Shown here: piece by piece, positions 1 to 10,770 of the stretch | Numbering within the stretch: position 1 is the stretch's first letter | How the letters are laid out: each line of letters opens with the position of its first letter | Assembly (NCBI GenBank): GCA_019973155.2 | Contig: BPQB01000101.1 | Span: forward strand, 1-64,000 | From: Phanerochaete sordida | Lineage: Eukaryota > Basidiomycota > Agaricomycetes > Polyporales > Phanerochaetaceae | Direction: 5' to 3' | Length of the DNA stretch: 64,000 bases | Program-made: the position numbers and the translations under genes | The notes under the pieces: model-generated | Told to the model about the DNA's origin: nothing | What the model saw: the letters and a program-made list of their open reading frames with translations, nothing else | Databases searched by the model: none

Positions 1-620
1 GTCGCCGAAGACGGTCGGGCGACCTGTGGTGGTACCGCAGGGGTTGCGGGTGATTGACGCGTCGCTGTCCTGGTCGCGCTTGACTCGATGGATTGCAGCA
101 GGCTTTGTGCAGCGCGTCAGCGTTGAAGAGAACTATGGATTCGGTGCGCACCAAGTCGCACTCGCCAAAGGCAAGCGAGGGTACAGGTTGTGCACGCGGA
201 CGCGAAGGCATGGTAGGAGGAAGAGGAGCGGGCGACACGGTGGGGGGAGGGAAGGAGACACGAGGGTCAACCCCTGGGGCTCCGCTGCCGCCGCTTCGAT
301 TTCTGCTCGACGCCACAGCCTCTCGAAGGGAAGGGCGCCACCTTGTTGAGGCACACGTCGTCGGCATGTTCGGCAACTGTCATCCGGCCGAGGAACCCGA
401 GGCCGCGCTGATGGATACAATGGGGGGCGCGGCGCGCGGAAACCAGGGAAGCCCTCCCCTGGAAAGCACGGTTATAGGAACAAGGGGAGCCGCCAGAAGC
501 CAGGGAGCTCGCCCCCGGAAACCAGACGCGCCATGAAAAGATCGGACGATGTACGAGAAATACGACCAAGTGACATTGCATATCCGAATGACAAAGTATT
601 ACGTGCGCGTGATACAGTCT
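1..620. other. No recognisable gene; flank of the CxC5/CxC6 gene
   Basis: This is the 3' flank of the minus-strand CxC5/CxC6 gene, whose stop codon is at 621. The overlapping reading frames on both strands have biased, low-complexity composition and no motif I recognise. I could not find a terminal inverted repeat here that would mark the end of a KDZ-type element. Confidence 0.5.
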
Positions 621-2959
621 CTACCAAGTAGTCGGCTCTTCTCCCTTACGTTCAAGCTCATCAATAGTGTGGCGGTTGCGGCGGAGAATCATCTCGTCGA
701 GAAAGAAGTTGAAGCGACTAGCGCGCATCTCGCGGCAGGTGGCGTTGTAGCGACCAAGCCAGTTGTTGGTCTGCTCGGCGATCGAGGTGTTGAAGTAGTA
801 AGAGCCGTTCTCCGCAAGGAGCGCCGTAAAGCGCTTGGGGTCGCAATACAGCTGGCAATACTCGTCGGTCTCCTTGTGCTTGGCGTTGAAGTGAAACGGG
901 TCGACGGGCAATCCGATCTTGTGGAAGAACTGCCCGGTTTCTGTGTTCATGTGGTTGTCCAACCACCGCTTCATCGAACAATTGTTGTCGAACACGTAGA
1001 TGTCTGGGTGACGGTGATGGCGGAAACACTCCATGGAGCAGCGCTGCGTGTACGATTAGACGACGGCCGGGGCGCAATGTACAACGATAGACGTACTGCA
1101 ACGCTGCTGACCGACTCTGCCCCGTAGAACGTGATTCGGTAAACAACCACGCCACACGGCTTCACGATGATCTGTTCGTTGTGTGTGCGCCTGCGGCCTA
1201 ACAACGTGTTCAGACGCGACAGCGAGGCGTTCAGCAGTTCGTTCGCGTATGGGTCCGCCTCCGCGTCGTCCGTCGAGAAGGAGGCTGCCTGCCGCGCGGT
1301 AATGAGAGGTGGAGCACGAAAGTCCTAGTAAGATGTCAGATTGCTGTAATACACGAGGATCGTCCAACTCACGATGACATCCGTCCCGTCGCGAATCAAG
1401 TACGCCTCCTGAGCGACAAAATCCTCCGCGCTGTCCAAATTGTTGTCGCGCGTGTGAGACTCCTGGGCGTCCTGCTTCTTTTTCTGCGCGTTGCGGAACC
1501 ACGATTTGCCTCGCAGATTATACCTCTCCTCGACGCGGAGGTGTAGAGGTAGATCGCACATCTTGTGACGTGTCTCCTTGGGAGGATCCTGGGAGTTGTC
1601 GACGACAACGTGCACAGGGCGATCGCAGCCGACCACCGCGCAGACGTCCGCGAGCGCCACGTGTTCCGGACAAAATCGATGCCGCTGATTCGCGAGCTCG
1701 ACCTTGCAATTATAGACCGAGCAACACGGATGGCCAATAGTGATACCGTCGGAGACGACGACCGACGTGGTGTCTAGGCGAGAGGACGTCAGCGTGGTGA
1801 GGAGGGGGTCGGAGGCCGCATACACATACACGTTGCACCATAGACATCTGACGGCCACTCCCGGACGCATTTCTTGCACCGATGATCGATACCAGGGATA
1901 CCCCATTCCCGAAACTCAGCGTTGCGCTGGTTGATGGCGTCGTCGAAGCGATTCGTTTGGAAACCGCTGTGAGGCAGCTCAAGCACCTGGCCGTGATGAC
2001 CGCGATGATCGAGCAAGGATGCCAACAGGAACCCATCCCAAACATGCTCGGTGCGAAGGACGGCGTCGTGGGGCCAGTCGTCCGGCAAGGGAACGGAGCC
2101 TGGGGGGCGCGCTAATGTCTTGTTATAAACCTCTGCCTGTGTACTCGCAGAGTCACTACAGGCGTGTGAGTAAGAGGAGGTCTCTGACGGGCGCGCGACG
2201 ATGAGCGTACCAAGCTACGACCATATAAGTTATCCAGACGTCGATGAGGTGGCGCTCCACGAAATAGTGATCTGCGACTTGAAGGTAACGGCCGGGATCA
2301 CTGTAGTACGTCCGCTGGCCGCCCTTGACGTAGTAGTTGTGATGGTGGTTAGAGTTGCACCCTGGCATACGGTCAGATGTGTCCCTGCTTGTGGACCAGC
2401 GGAGGCATGCTGCATACCTCTGCAATAAAGGTGCACGGACGTGCCGGGGACGGCGCCTCTGCTGTGGGTGAAGACCACGACGCGACGGCGTTCGGCTTTC
2501 TTCAACAGGGAGTCGTTCTTGCAATCAGGGTTGTAGCAGAAGTGGGTTGGAGGGAACAGAGATATCCCCCCTGCAAGCATACTGTCAGCGACGCCAGGGG
2601 CGGCAAACGCAAAACTCACGAAAGTCGGATGGGACCTCAACAAGGTCCCGCAGGGTGTCGTAATCCAGAGACAGGACGTAGTCATCGTCCCACACGAAGT
2701 TCTTCAGCGAGTCCCACAGCTCAGCGACGTGCCTCTCTGAGAGCCGTAGACACCGAACAAGCCATGCTCCAACGTTACCCGGGAGGAGCTCAGGAGGGAA
2801 AGACGAGGGATGCCTGGGGGCTTGGGCGAGCAGGAGCTCGTTTTTTGCTAGCCAAGCGAGCCGTATGAACCGCTCTATCTTCGTGTACGGCAGCGTTTCG
2901 ACCAGGCCTGGGTACAACGCCAGAGCAGAGTACAGCTCGCACACGGGGGGGGCCTCCAT
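621..2959 (-). CDS. CxC5/CxC6 cysteine-cluster protein of the KDZ-transposon-associated family
   Basis: Seven exons on the minus strand (2959-2620, 2570-2418, 2361-2211, 2155-1830, 1773-1373, 1324-1097, 1043-621) add up to 2022 nt, giving 673 aa. All six introns are 48-56 bp with GT...AG ends. The CxC5 cluster (CYNPDC, then CRGCNSN after splicing) lies near residues 125-170. The CxC6 cluster (CSVYNC...RFCPEH...CAVVGC) follows the fourth intron. The C-terminal part has the family landmarks FDNNCSMKRW, FHFNAKHKETDEYC and NTSIAEQTNNWLG. The family is known from KDZ DNA transposons of basidiomycetes. A transposition or DNA-binding role is inferred from that link only. No KDZ transposase is present nearby. 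The frame is open throughout, so the gene looks intact and may be recent or under selection. The start is the first ATG of the frame that leads into the conserved N-terminus. Confidence 0.85.
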
Positions 2960-3296
2960 CAGGGAAGAAAAGGTGGGGGGAAGTTAAGTCAGCGTACTGG
3001 GGAAAATGGCGTATATATGCGCATGTCAACGTCGCCCCATCCCCTCCTCCCCTATCGAACGGCAACTTGGTTGCTCGAACGGTCCTTCCGCCACCGCGGG
3101 CGCCTATTATCGCCGGGGGCTCGCCGGCCAGGTTTGTGCTTCCGCGGCCGCCCCGGCGCCACTCGATCTCAAATCGTGATCTCGCATTGCCTGATATAGT
3201 TACATTGCCGATCACCCTGCCTACGGCCGCCCGGCTTGGACTCGGACTCGGACTCGGACTCTCGGACTGTCCCATTTCCCGGACGTCCTCGCTGAC
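2960..3296. other. Intergenic stretch with a hexanucleotide microrepeat
   Basis: The stretch lies between the CxC5/CxC6 start codon and the left end of the Mutator-like element. At about 3236-3268 the unit GGACTC is repeated in tandem four to five times. A TATATATG run near 3009 could be part of a promoter. The last ~60 bases weakly resemble the sequence that precedes the GACGTCACGG block in repeat copy B, so copy A may continue to the left of the element. Confidence 0.4.
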
Positions 3297-3428
3297 GGGA
3301 TGGTCGGCCCACACAACGTCCTGCCATTTTGGGACGTCACGTGAAGGGCCCGGCACACCGGTAACTGATGGCGCCCGGCTAGTAGCTTGGTCGCGCTGGG
3401 GACTTTGCTCTCGCAGCCCGCGCCGCGT
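3297..3428 (+). repeat. Left terminal inverted repeat of the MULE
   Basis: This 132-bp sequence pairs with the reverse complement of 6833-6960. The only clear differences are a 4-bp CTAG insertion in this copy (near 3380) and divergence at the inner end after about 3428. Confidence 0.9.
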
Positions 3429-3524
3429 CGCGTCGGTCTCATGCAAAGGAATCCGTTGTGTACAGTTGGATACCATGTATATCAGGTCTTTTCAGTAACA
3501 AATACATGAATAATACATGAGGAA

Positions 3525-6500
3525 TCAATGGTGGCTATGAGAATCTTTCCGTTTCTGCGCCTTTTCCGGTGAAGGAGGGAGGATATCGGTCCGCCTTCGC
3601 TTTGTCCGAGGTTGAGAGGAGTGTGCAGCATGTGTAGAGGGTATGGGTAATGGAGCAGGGGAGGGGTGGCTTGTGGGAGAGGCGCTCGGGCCAGCGGAGC
3701 CACCGGAAATGCGTCCAAGCTCGGTCAGCAGCTTGTCTATAGGCATCTGCACACCGGCAAAGCGTTCCCTGTCGCCCGTGGATACGTCGGAGAGCGATAG
3801 CGATCGCAATAGATCCGCTAGAAGGCCAAGTTTTGGCGCGATCTTCTCCAGGTCGTGCAAGGATCGGCCCACAGTCTGCTCGGAGATGCCTTTGGCACTC
3901 CGGTTGGGTACTGTGCGGAGCTCTTGGAGGCTCGAGATATCAAGGTCATCCTCGAAATCTGACTCTGTGGGAGTACTCGCCGTGTCGCTCATGCCGTCCA
4001 TGCTCTCCTGCTCCGAGAGCATGCCCTCCACCCCGCTGCTCATCTCATCTGCTGTGTCTTCATCGATCTCCGCATCTACTCCACCCTGCAGCTCGTCGGC
4101 GATCCTTTCGAGGGAGGACTCATACTCATAGGTGCTAGTCTGACACAGTAGGCTGTTGACTGCGCAGACAGCATCTTGAATGGGGGTAGGAGTAGGCGGC
4201 GCGGACGACGGTCGCATGTTCGCGGTCTGAGCGGGGGTATGACGGTCGGCTGATAGCGCGCGCAGCGCGCGTGCTTCCTCGAGGGACTGCGGAACAATAA
4301 CGTTCGGAAGTCGGACGCCTTCGAGCTTGAGAGACGCTACACGCGCTGCGGCCGCGCGCATGTGCTTGCAGAAGCCGCCGCGTGACGAGAAATCAGGGCA
4401 AGTGCAGGTAGAGTGTCCGTCAATCCCGAGGCTGATGGTGTATTGGACGGGGTTCTGCTCGCCGTGGATAGCAAGCGATGAGTAGCACGCGAAGATAAGG
4501 GTGCGGGCAGCAAGGTCGAATGTGGGGTGTTTGCTGATCTGGTTTGCGGAGAGCAGCTCGACGGCTCCTTGGTCACGTTGCATGTCAGGTACGTAATATG
4601 CCATCGGTTCGACTGAGGAAGACGTGGACGCTGTCGCTGCGCGGTCGCGGATAAGCTGCTCGCCGCCAGGGACAAGCCGCTGGATCATGCTCTCACGGCG
4701 TGCAGCCTCGCTATCTTCGAGTTCTCGTTGCTTGAATATTGATGGAAGGGCGCGAAACACGAGGATGTGTATGAGAACGTCAAGACGCAGTCGTCGGTGG
4801 CTCTTCTGATGCCGGCGGATGTGCTTGCGTTTGAGTACACCGTTGAACGACTCGAGATGGTTTGTCGTGGGAACAACCTCGTTCACGGCACACCCGAGGA
4901 TCTTTGCAGCGGCAAGTCGCCCTGCCCGAGCCCAACTAAACCAGAGATCCTCCTTGAGCCAGTAGGACTCGAGATAGTGAACGTGCGAGAGACCGCCGAC
5001 AGCCGCCTGTCCAGTGGGAGATGGTGCGCTGCGCCTCGCAGGGTTCTCCGCATTGCTCTCAGGCTCAGGGTCCTTCAACGCTTCCAGAAAGCGCCGCTCC
5101 TCGGCGATGAGCTTCAAGGCGGTAGGGTGATCTTCTGTGGCAACCAGTTGATCTTCGAGACGCTTCAGACGCGAGCGGATTAAGACGTGGTCTGCGGACG
5201 AGCCCTTCACAGCCTTCGCACGGTGATTTTTGAACGCCTGACGGAGATGGAATTGACAGATGAGGAGGTGTACATGTGGGAACACCGCGATAAGGGCACC
5301 GCGTTCCTTCAGATCTGTGTCCGTGATCGCGACGCGAGGCTCGAACACCTGACCGTTACGGCTGCCGAGAGACGTCTTCCATGCGCTGAGCATTGCGGTG
5401 AGGATCTCCGTGTTGTAACCACCAGATGTCTGCTTGTTCTCCATAGGTGCGGAGAACAGGAAGAATGCCAGAGGTACGCCCCTATTCTTCTCGTCGACGC
5501 CCATGACGATGAAGAGCAGCATCTTCAGGTTGCAGATGCCAAATGTGCCGTCCATCAGGATCTGCGACTGATGGCCGTACTTCCACGCCGCTTCGTTCAT
5601 CTCCTGCGTGGCTATGCAGGCCTCGAATCGCTCGGCCTTCGATGCGCGTGGGGAGTAATGGAAGATGGCGTCGGCTAGCGCTTTGTTGTAATGCGGCGAG
5701 TCTTCCTTCAGCCAGTCGTCGACGTTGACATGCGCTTGATTGACGACGTTCACGCCGCTCAAGCGGTGGAACTGACGGTACAGGGATCGGGTATCGCCTT
5801 TCCCGATTGTCCAGCGGTAAGGAGAGTTGGTGATGTCACTCGGCATGCCGGGATAGGCACGAGCATCAAAGGAGGCTCGGTTCGCGTCCAGGACTGCGTC
5901 GAGGGACATTCCGGCCGTCATCTGCTGAAGAGCAGCTCGATAGACAGACGGATGGATGGGCCAGACAGGGCTGCGAGTAAATTTCGCGGTCCGGCATGCT
6001 TCATTGTGTTCAAGATGTCCCCGGATGAGGAGGACCTCGGGATTGGCTCCTAGGGCATAGGTAACCTCGACATGGGCAAGGCAGCCAGTGAAGGGGACTG
6101 GGGTATGTCTCTTCTCCGTCCCTGCCACGGTATGGTCGTACCCGCATGCGCTTTACATTTGAGGTGAGTGAATAGCTTTTTTTGTGATACAAATTCGCAC
6201 TCACCATTGGTACAGCACCCTGTTAATCTCTCCCTCTCCTTTCCCACTCTTCCGCGACCATCTGATGCTCCAGCGGTTGCTAATGCACTCTGTAGAGCTT
6301 AGATCGAGCAGATGGCTGGCAAGGACCGACGCTGCAGTGAGCTGTTCTTCCGCACTTTCCGCTTTGAAGGGCATGATGACTATGCTTCCAGAGGCATAAA
6401 GGGAGGAGATCGCCGACTTCTGGGCATTGGTAAGGATGAGATAGGTGGTGTAGACATCGCTCAGGGCGGGAGAAGGCTTGGGATTTTTGCGGGAGCTTGC

Positions 6501-6602
6501 TTCCGCCGGGGTATGCTGCACAATACCCCTAAAGTTGACATTTCCAGCCTTGGAGCGTTTTCCAGCGGCCGGGTCGCCCTCAGAAGGTTTAGCAGCAGTC
6601 AT
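3525..6602 (-). CDS. MULE transposase with SWIM zinc finger
   Basis: Exon 1 is 6602-6205 and exon 2 is 6150-3525, joined over a 54-bp intron (donor GTGAGT, acceptor AAAG, branch-like CTCAC). The product is 1007 aa. Splicing turns two frames into one and creates a conserved QCACGYDH segment before VPFTGCLAHVEVTYALG. Exon 2 alone has no in-frame ATG near its beginning, which supports the intron. The MULE catalytic domain starts at MDGTFGICNLK (about residue 333, first Asp). The second Asp is in AITDTD, followed by CQFHLRQAFKNH, and the Glu is in NHLESFNG. A SWIM-type zinc finger (CTCPDF...GFCKH) lies near residues 700-720. The acidic, Ser/Pro-rich C-terminus ends in a basic KRRR / KAQKRK patch that could be a nuclear signal. 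An ATG 102 nt upstream (6704) is an alternative start. No disabling change is visible. Confidence 0.88.
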
Positions 6603-6832
6603 TGGATGGTATGGGTGGTATTCGGTCTTGCGCTGAGGACAGCAGCATCCTGCTGCCCTTTTGGAGAGTAAGTATTGCTGCCTTACTTCATTAATAAATC
6701 GCATTTAAATGTTTCTAGCCGGATTTGTATGCTGTTTATCGCGCTTTGTTATGCATTGTAGACAGATAACTAACGCGATCGCAGAGCTACTATCCCCTTT
6801 GTTATTCACTATAGTAGGTAAGCTTACGAGCA

Positions 6833-6960
6833 ACGCGGCGCGGGCTGCGAGAGCAAAGTCCCCAGCGCGACCAAGCTACCGGGCGCCATCAGTTACCGGT
6901 GTGCCGGGCCCTTCACGTGACGTCCCAAAATGGCAGGACGTTGTGTGGGCCGACCATCCC
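6833..6960 (-). repeat. Right terminal inverted repeat of the MULE
   Basis: Reverse complement of the left repeat, 128 bp long. The outer end is CCATCCC at 6954-6960. Both ends contain the palindrome-like GACGTCACGTGAAG stretch. Confidence 0.9.
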
Positions 6961-6961
6961 T

Positions 6962-7035
6962 GCTGACGTCACGGTGTAAAAGCAGGCGGCGGCCAATGCC
7001 GGAGCCATCAGCTTCGTGGCGGCCACGTGCAGCGC
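6962..7035 (+). repeat. Conserved promoter-like block, copy A
   Basis: This is the best conserved part of the segmental repeats. It has GCTGACGTCACGG, then a GGCCAAT-like stretch, then CATCAGCTTCGTGGCGGCC followed by ACGTGCAG. GACGTCA resembles a CRE, CCAAT a CCAAT box and CACGTG an E-box, so a promoter role is possible. That is inference only. The equivalent blocks are near 18,757 and 28,470, and inverted near 60,190. Confidence 0.5.
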
Positions 7036-10000
7036 CCCAGGCCCAGGCCTCGTTCCCAACCGTCGTCATCGACCGCACTCGCCCGCACCGACCGCGGCCG
7101 TGCTCGTGTCATTCGAGCGCTCTCAATTCCTTTGCTCTGTCCTGGATTGGCTGTCTCGGCACCATTCGCGACGACATATGGCGGTCCAAGGCTTCGTGAC
7201 GGCTAGCACGACGCCTCCAGCTTCACTATTTCCCGGGCCTCCCGCCTGCCCCTCGGCATGTCTCTGGCTCCGATCTGCTCTTCCTCTCACTCTGTTACTC
7301 AGACCAACGACTTGATCATACCTGTGCTGTTCGAGGTTGCCTAGCTCGCTTCCCAACTTCGAGGCTTCGCGATGCCATAGCCGTCCTGCAGCCACGGATG
7401 GCATGCTGCCAGGCCCACCTACTTCTGTCCCGTAGCCGAGGTATGTGAGTTGGTGCCGTCCATCTCATACCATTCGACCTACGAGCCCATCCAGGTACAC
7501 GCAGCAAGGTGAAGCGCCTCAGGTCTAGCACCCCGCATGACCGGGCGGGTTTGCGTACTCCGGATGACTCAAGCGAAGTTAACTGGACCTTGCGGACACC
7601 AAGTCAGGCTATGACATGTGGGTTTAGTGGTTGCGATACACGCTACGAGGCTCGCAGGTGCGTCACACGCTCTGCATCCCTGTTCTGCCCTTACACTCTC
7701 TGGAGTTCCCCAGAAGACTTCGATGAATACGAAAACAACGACTGCACACTCGTTCCACGTAGCCGATGACAGGATTTCATCCTCGTCCTAGAACATTCGC
7801 CAAATGACAAAAACTGTCCCTTCCTCGCGTGTCCCAATCGGAACGTCCAACCCTCCAATATCTCATGGACACATTCCAAATTCCGGCTATTCTTGTCTGT
7901 CGTACCATCACGACTGCGAAAGCATCTATGCTACCACTCTGAAGCGAGAAAACACATCATGCGCCAACCCGACGTGCGCCCTGCGCGGCCTCCAGAACAA
8001 CCTTCAATCCAGGTCCATTCGCTGGCATCGCCCCATCCCTCGCGCCCGTAGCCCGTCCACGCATGCCACAACGCGAACGTCTCCAGATCGCAAATTGGCA
8101 AGCAGCGCGTTTTTTCCTCGCATAGGGCCGACTAGCCTTTGCGACCAAGACGACTTCGTAAGGCGCCCTCTCGCAGGCGTTTGCTCCCTAATCTGTCTCC
8201 GGTACGTCTCCAACTGCAGACATTAATTCGGACCGACATGCTCACGAGCTATCGTCAGACTGCCATCGTTTTGCTGCGCCAACCGTCGCTCAGATGCTCT
8301 CGCTCGGGCAGACCACGGCGGCACGCGAGTTGAACGTTGAAGACTCGGCGCACCATCACAAGGGCGCGCCCGGATGTGCCGGCATCGCCATGGCGCGGAC
8401 AAAATTGTGTCTTCGACTCGCACTGCGCAGCACGCTCGTCCGACCAACCCGAACTCACTTCACGCGCAGGCTCGTCTCCAACCCTCAATTCCCGTCCTTA
8501 GCCACCTCCCCGGCCCACGCCGTCCCACTCCCACCAGCCGCTCCCGCCGGCCCACTCCCATCCTCCTCCAATCGCCTTCCCTTCCCCATCCGCGACGGCC
8601 CGTCGCACGCTGCGGCACACCCAGCACCGCCAGTTCTCGGGCGGCGACCGGACCCAGCGCTGCGCAGCGTCCACCGGGCACAGGCGCCGACTGCCGCCGC
8701 GAGAATGCGTATGGTTTCGCTGGACGCGGGCGGCGCCAGACTCTCGTGAAGACTTCGCCGGTGCTCGAGCGTCCCCGGCTGGACTCTGCTGCTCAGCGTC
8801 TTCGGCCTCCCCGCTGCACGCTGTCCTGTGCTGCCTGTCCCTGTTTTGCGGACGTCGCCGCGGATCGAGCGGCGCGTTGCGCGCGGCGGCGAGTGCTTGG
8901 AATATTGCAAGACGGAGTGCTCGCAGAGCAGGCCCCGAGGGCTCCAATGTCGGCATAGCCTGACCCGAACTCTTGGGATATCATGCGAGGGACGAAGCTG
9001 CTGACGTCAGGCCGTAAATTGGGGGTACGTAGGGAGAGTAGGAGGGTGGGAGCGACGTGAGGATATATTCGAACTCGTACGTACTCGTCGGTATGTGTGT
9101 CAGTCCTTTCGCTGAGCGCTCGCTCTTTCGTGCAGGACACGCAGATGGAGGCATGAATATTGCCGCAACTTCTCCAGCTAGGCTCAGGCAGTTTTAGCAT
9201 ACCTACGCCCGTCGCCGAGTCAAATGCCCGGGACGAAGATACTCGAAGGAATGAAAGCCATGTCTCCAATTTGCGCGTGGCAGATTCCTATGCTCTGCGT
9301 ATGTGCATTTCTTCATCTCGTCTAAAAATTCGTCACTGATCGTGGTGCAGTCCTGCCAGCGTGCCAGCTGTATATTCCCCTCTCTTTGATCGACCCCGTT
9401 TTCGACTTCCTCGAGCGCCCTCCAGCCACGCAGCAGTTCACGAAGTCAACGAAGCGATAAATCTCTGTGCGGACACAGTACGCCTCATGAACGTGCTGCT
9501 AGCATGTCTTTGTCGGGCGCGACCGCCCGCGGGTGATGGTCCGCCGGAGCTGCCCCGCGCTCACGCTCGGTATGCTCGACTTCGACATCTCTGGCTACTA
9601 CTCTTTTCGAACCACGGTGTCCCATGACGTGTAACCAGACGTACGCGGGCGGGTTCCGCAGGCAGGCGAGTTGGCGGCGACCGCGCTCGCCGTTTGCTCT
9701 GACCTCCAAACACCGACCCGGCTCGCGTATCAGAGGCTCTTAACGAGCGCGACATATATCTATATCGTCACCTGGCGACTTCTCGCCTCCACGACCGCAC
9801 TGCGCCGCTGGGCTAGCAGAGGCAGCCGTGGAGCCCAGCGATCGTCGTGCGTGCTGTCGCGACCGCTTGCGCGCTAGGCACAGAAACGCGCGTACCTCAA
9901 CGCGGTGGTCCGACGGCTCGCCGCCCACGGCTCGGTAGCACGCCGAGCGCGACCGCCAAACCGACGCTTACCGCATCGGGCAATACGGCAACGCCACGAG

Positions 10001-10439
10001 AACGCCACAACGCTAGTGGGCGTGCGTGCCCCTGGCGACGCCGCGCGCCCTCCCCCGGCCGGATCCCGAAGATACGCACCGCGCGCATCGATCGGGCACG
10101 TCCACACGATACTAGCGTCGGCGCGGACGGCCGCCGGGTCCGTTTGGACCGCTAGTTCGTGACCTAGACTCACCGCCTTGATATTCCCCGGATTTCCCAG
10201 ATAGGTATTCGCCTCGACGGATATTCCCTTATTCCTTTCTCTTCCCGTTTTGGCAGGTCCTGTAGTACGTTCTCCTGTATATAAGGGCCCCCCAGACGTT
10301 GCAGAATTCAGGTTACGTTCCCCCCTCCACGCACAGGCGTTGTGCGTTGTTCGTCTGCGCTCGCGTCCCCTTCGCTTCGACTTACAGCTCACCGCGTTTC
10401 TCCTGCGTTGCGTTCGCTGTCTACGGCGTGTAGCAGCTT

Positions 10440-10770
10440 CGCATTCGACCTCGCTCGACCTCGTCTCGCTCGCGCACTCGCTGCGCATCGTCGCGTTTCA
10501 CTAACTCGTTCTTATTTGCGTTTTAGGTACAGCTGCTGCGCTCGCTCGCGGCGGCTTCGAACTCGCTTCGCGCACCTCGCGTTCGCTCCGCGCACCTTCG
10601 GCTTCGCTTCGCGCACCCTTTGCGCACCTTCGCGTTACCTCGCGCGCACTTCGCGCGCCCTCGGTCGACCACCTCGGCTCGCACTCGAGCACCCCGGACA
10701 CTCCTCGCACATTCGACGTCCCGCCGCGCGCTCGCTCGCACCGCCCTCGCGACCTTCGTGGTTGTTTGTT
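10440..10770. repeat. Low-complexity CG-rich imperfect repeats
   Basis: Roughly 300 bp are built from short variants of TTCGCGCACC and CTCGCGCAC with no unit of fixed length. The region follows a TATATAAG box near 10,268. It explains several long spurious reading frames in this interval. Confidence 0.6.

Larger units (their letters stand above)
3297..6960 (-). mobile_element. Complete Mutator-like DNA transposon (MULE)
   Basis: A 3.66 kb element is bounded by inverted repeats of ~130 bp that both start GGGATGGTCGGCCCACAC. It encloses one two-exon transposase gene on the minus strand. The flanks share GCTGAC (3291-3296 and 6962-6967), or CGCTGAC against TGCTGAC if the boundary base is counted. 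That is the expected place for a target-site duplication, but it is shorter than the usual 8-11 bp and imperfect. The right flank runs straight into the GACGTCACGG block shared by the segmental repeats, so the element probably inserted into repeat copy A. Near-identical ends and an open transposase suggest recent insertion. Confidence 0.85.

Noticed and set aside
549..1127. 192-codon plus-strand frame over the end of the CxC5/CxC6 gene
   Set aside because: It is the opposite-strand shadow of the conserved minus-strand exons and has no motif of its own.
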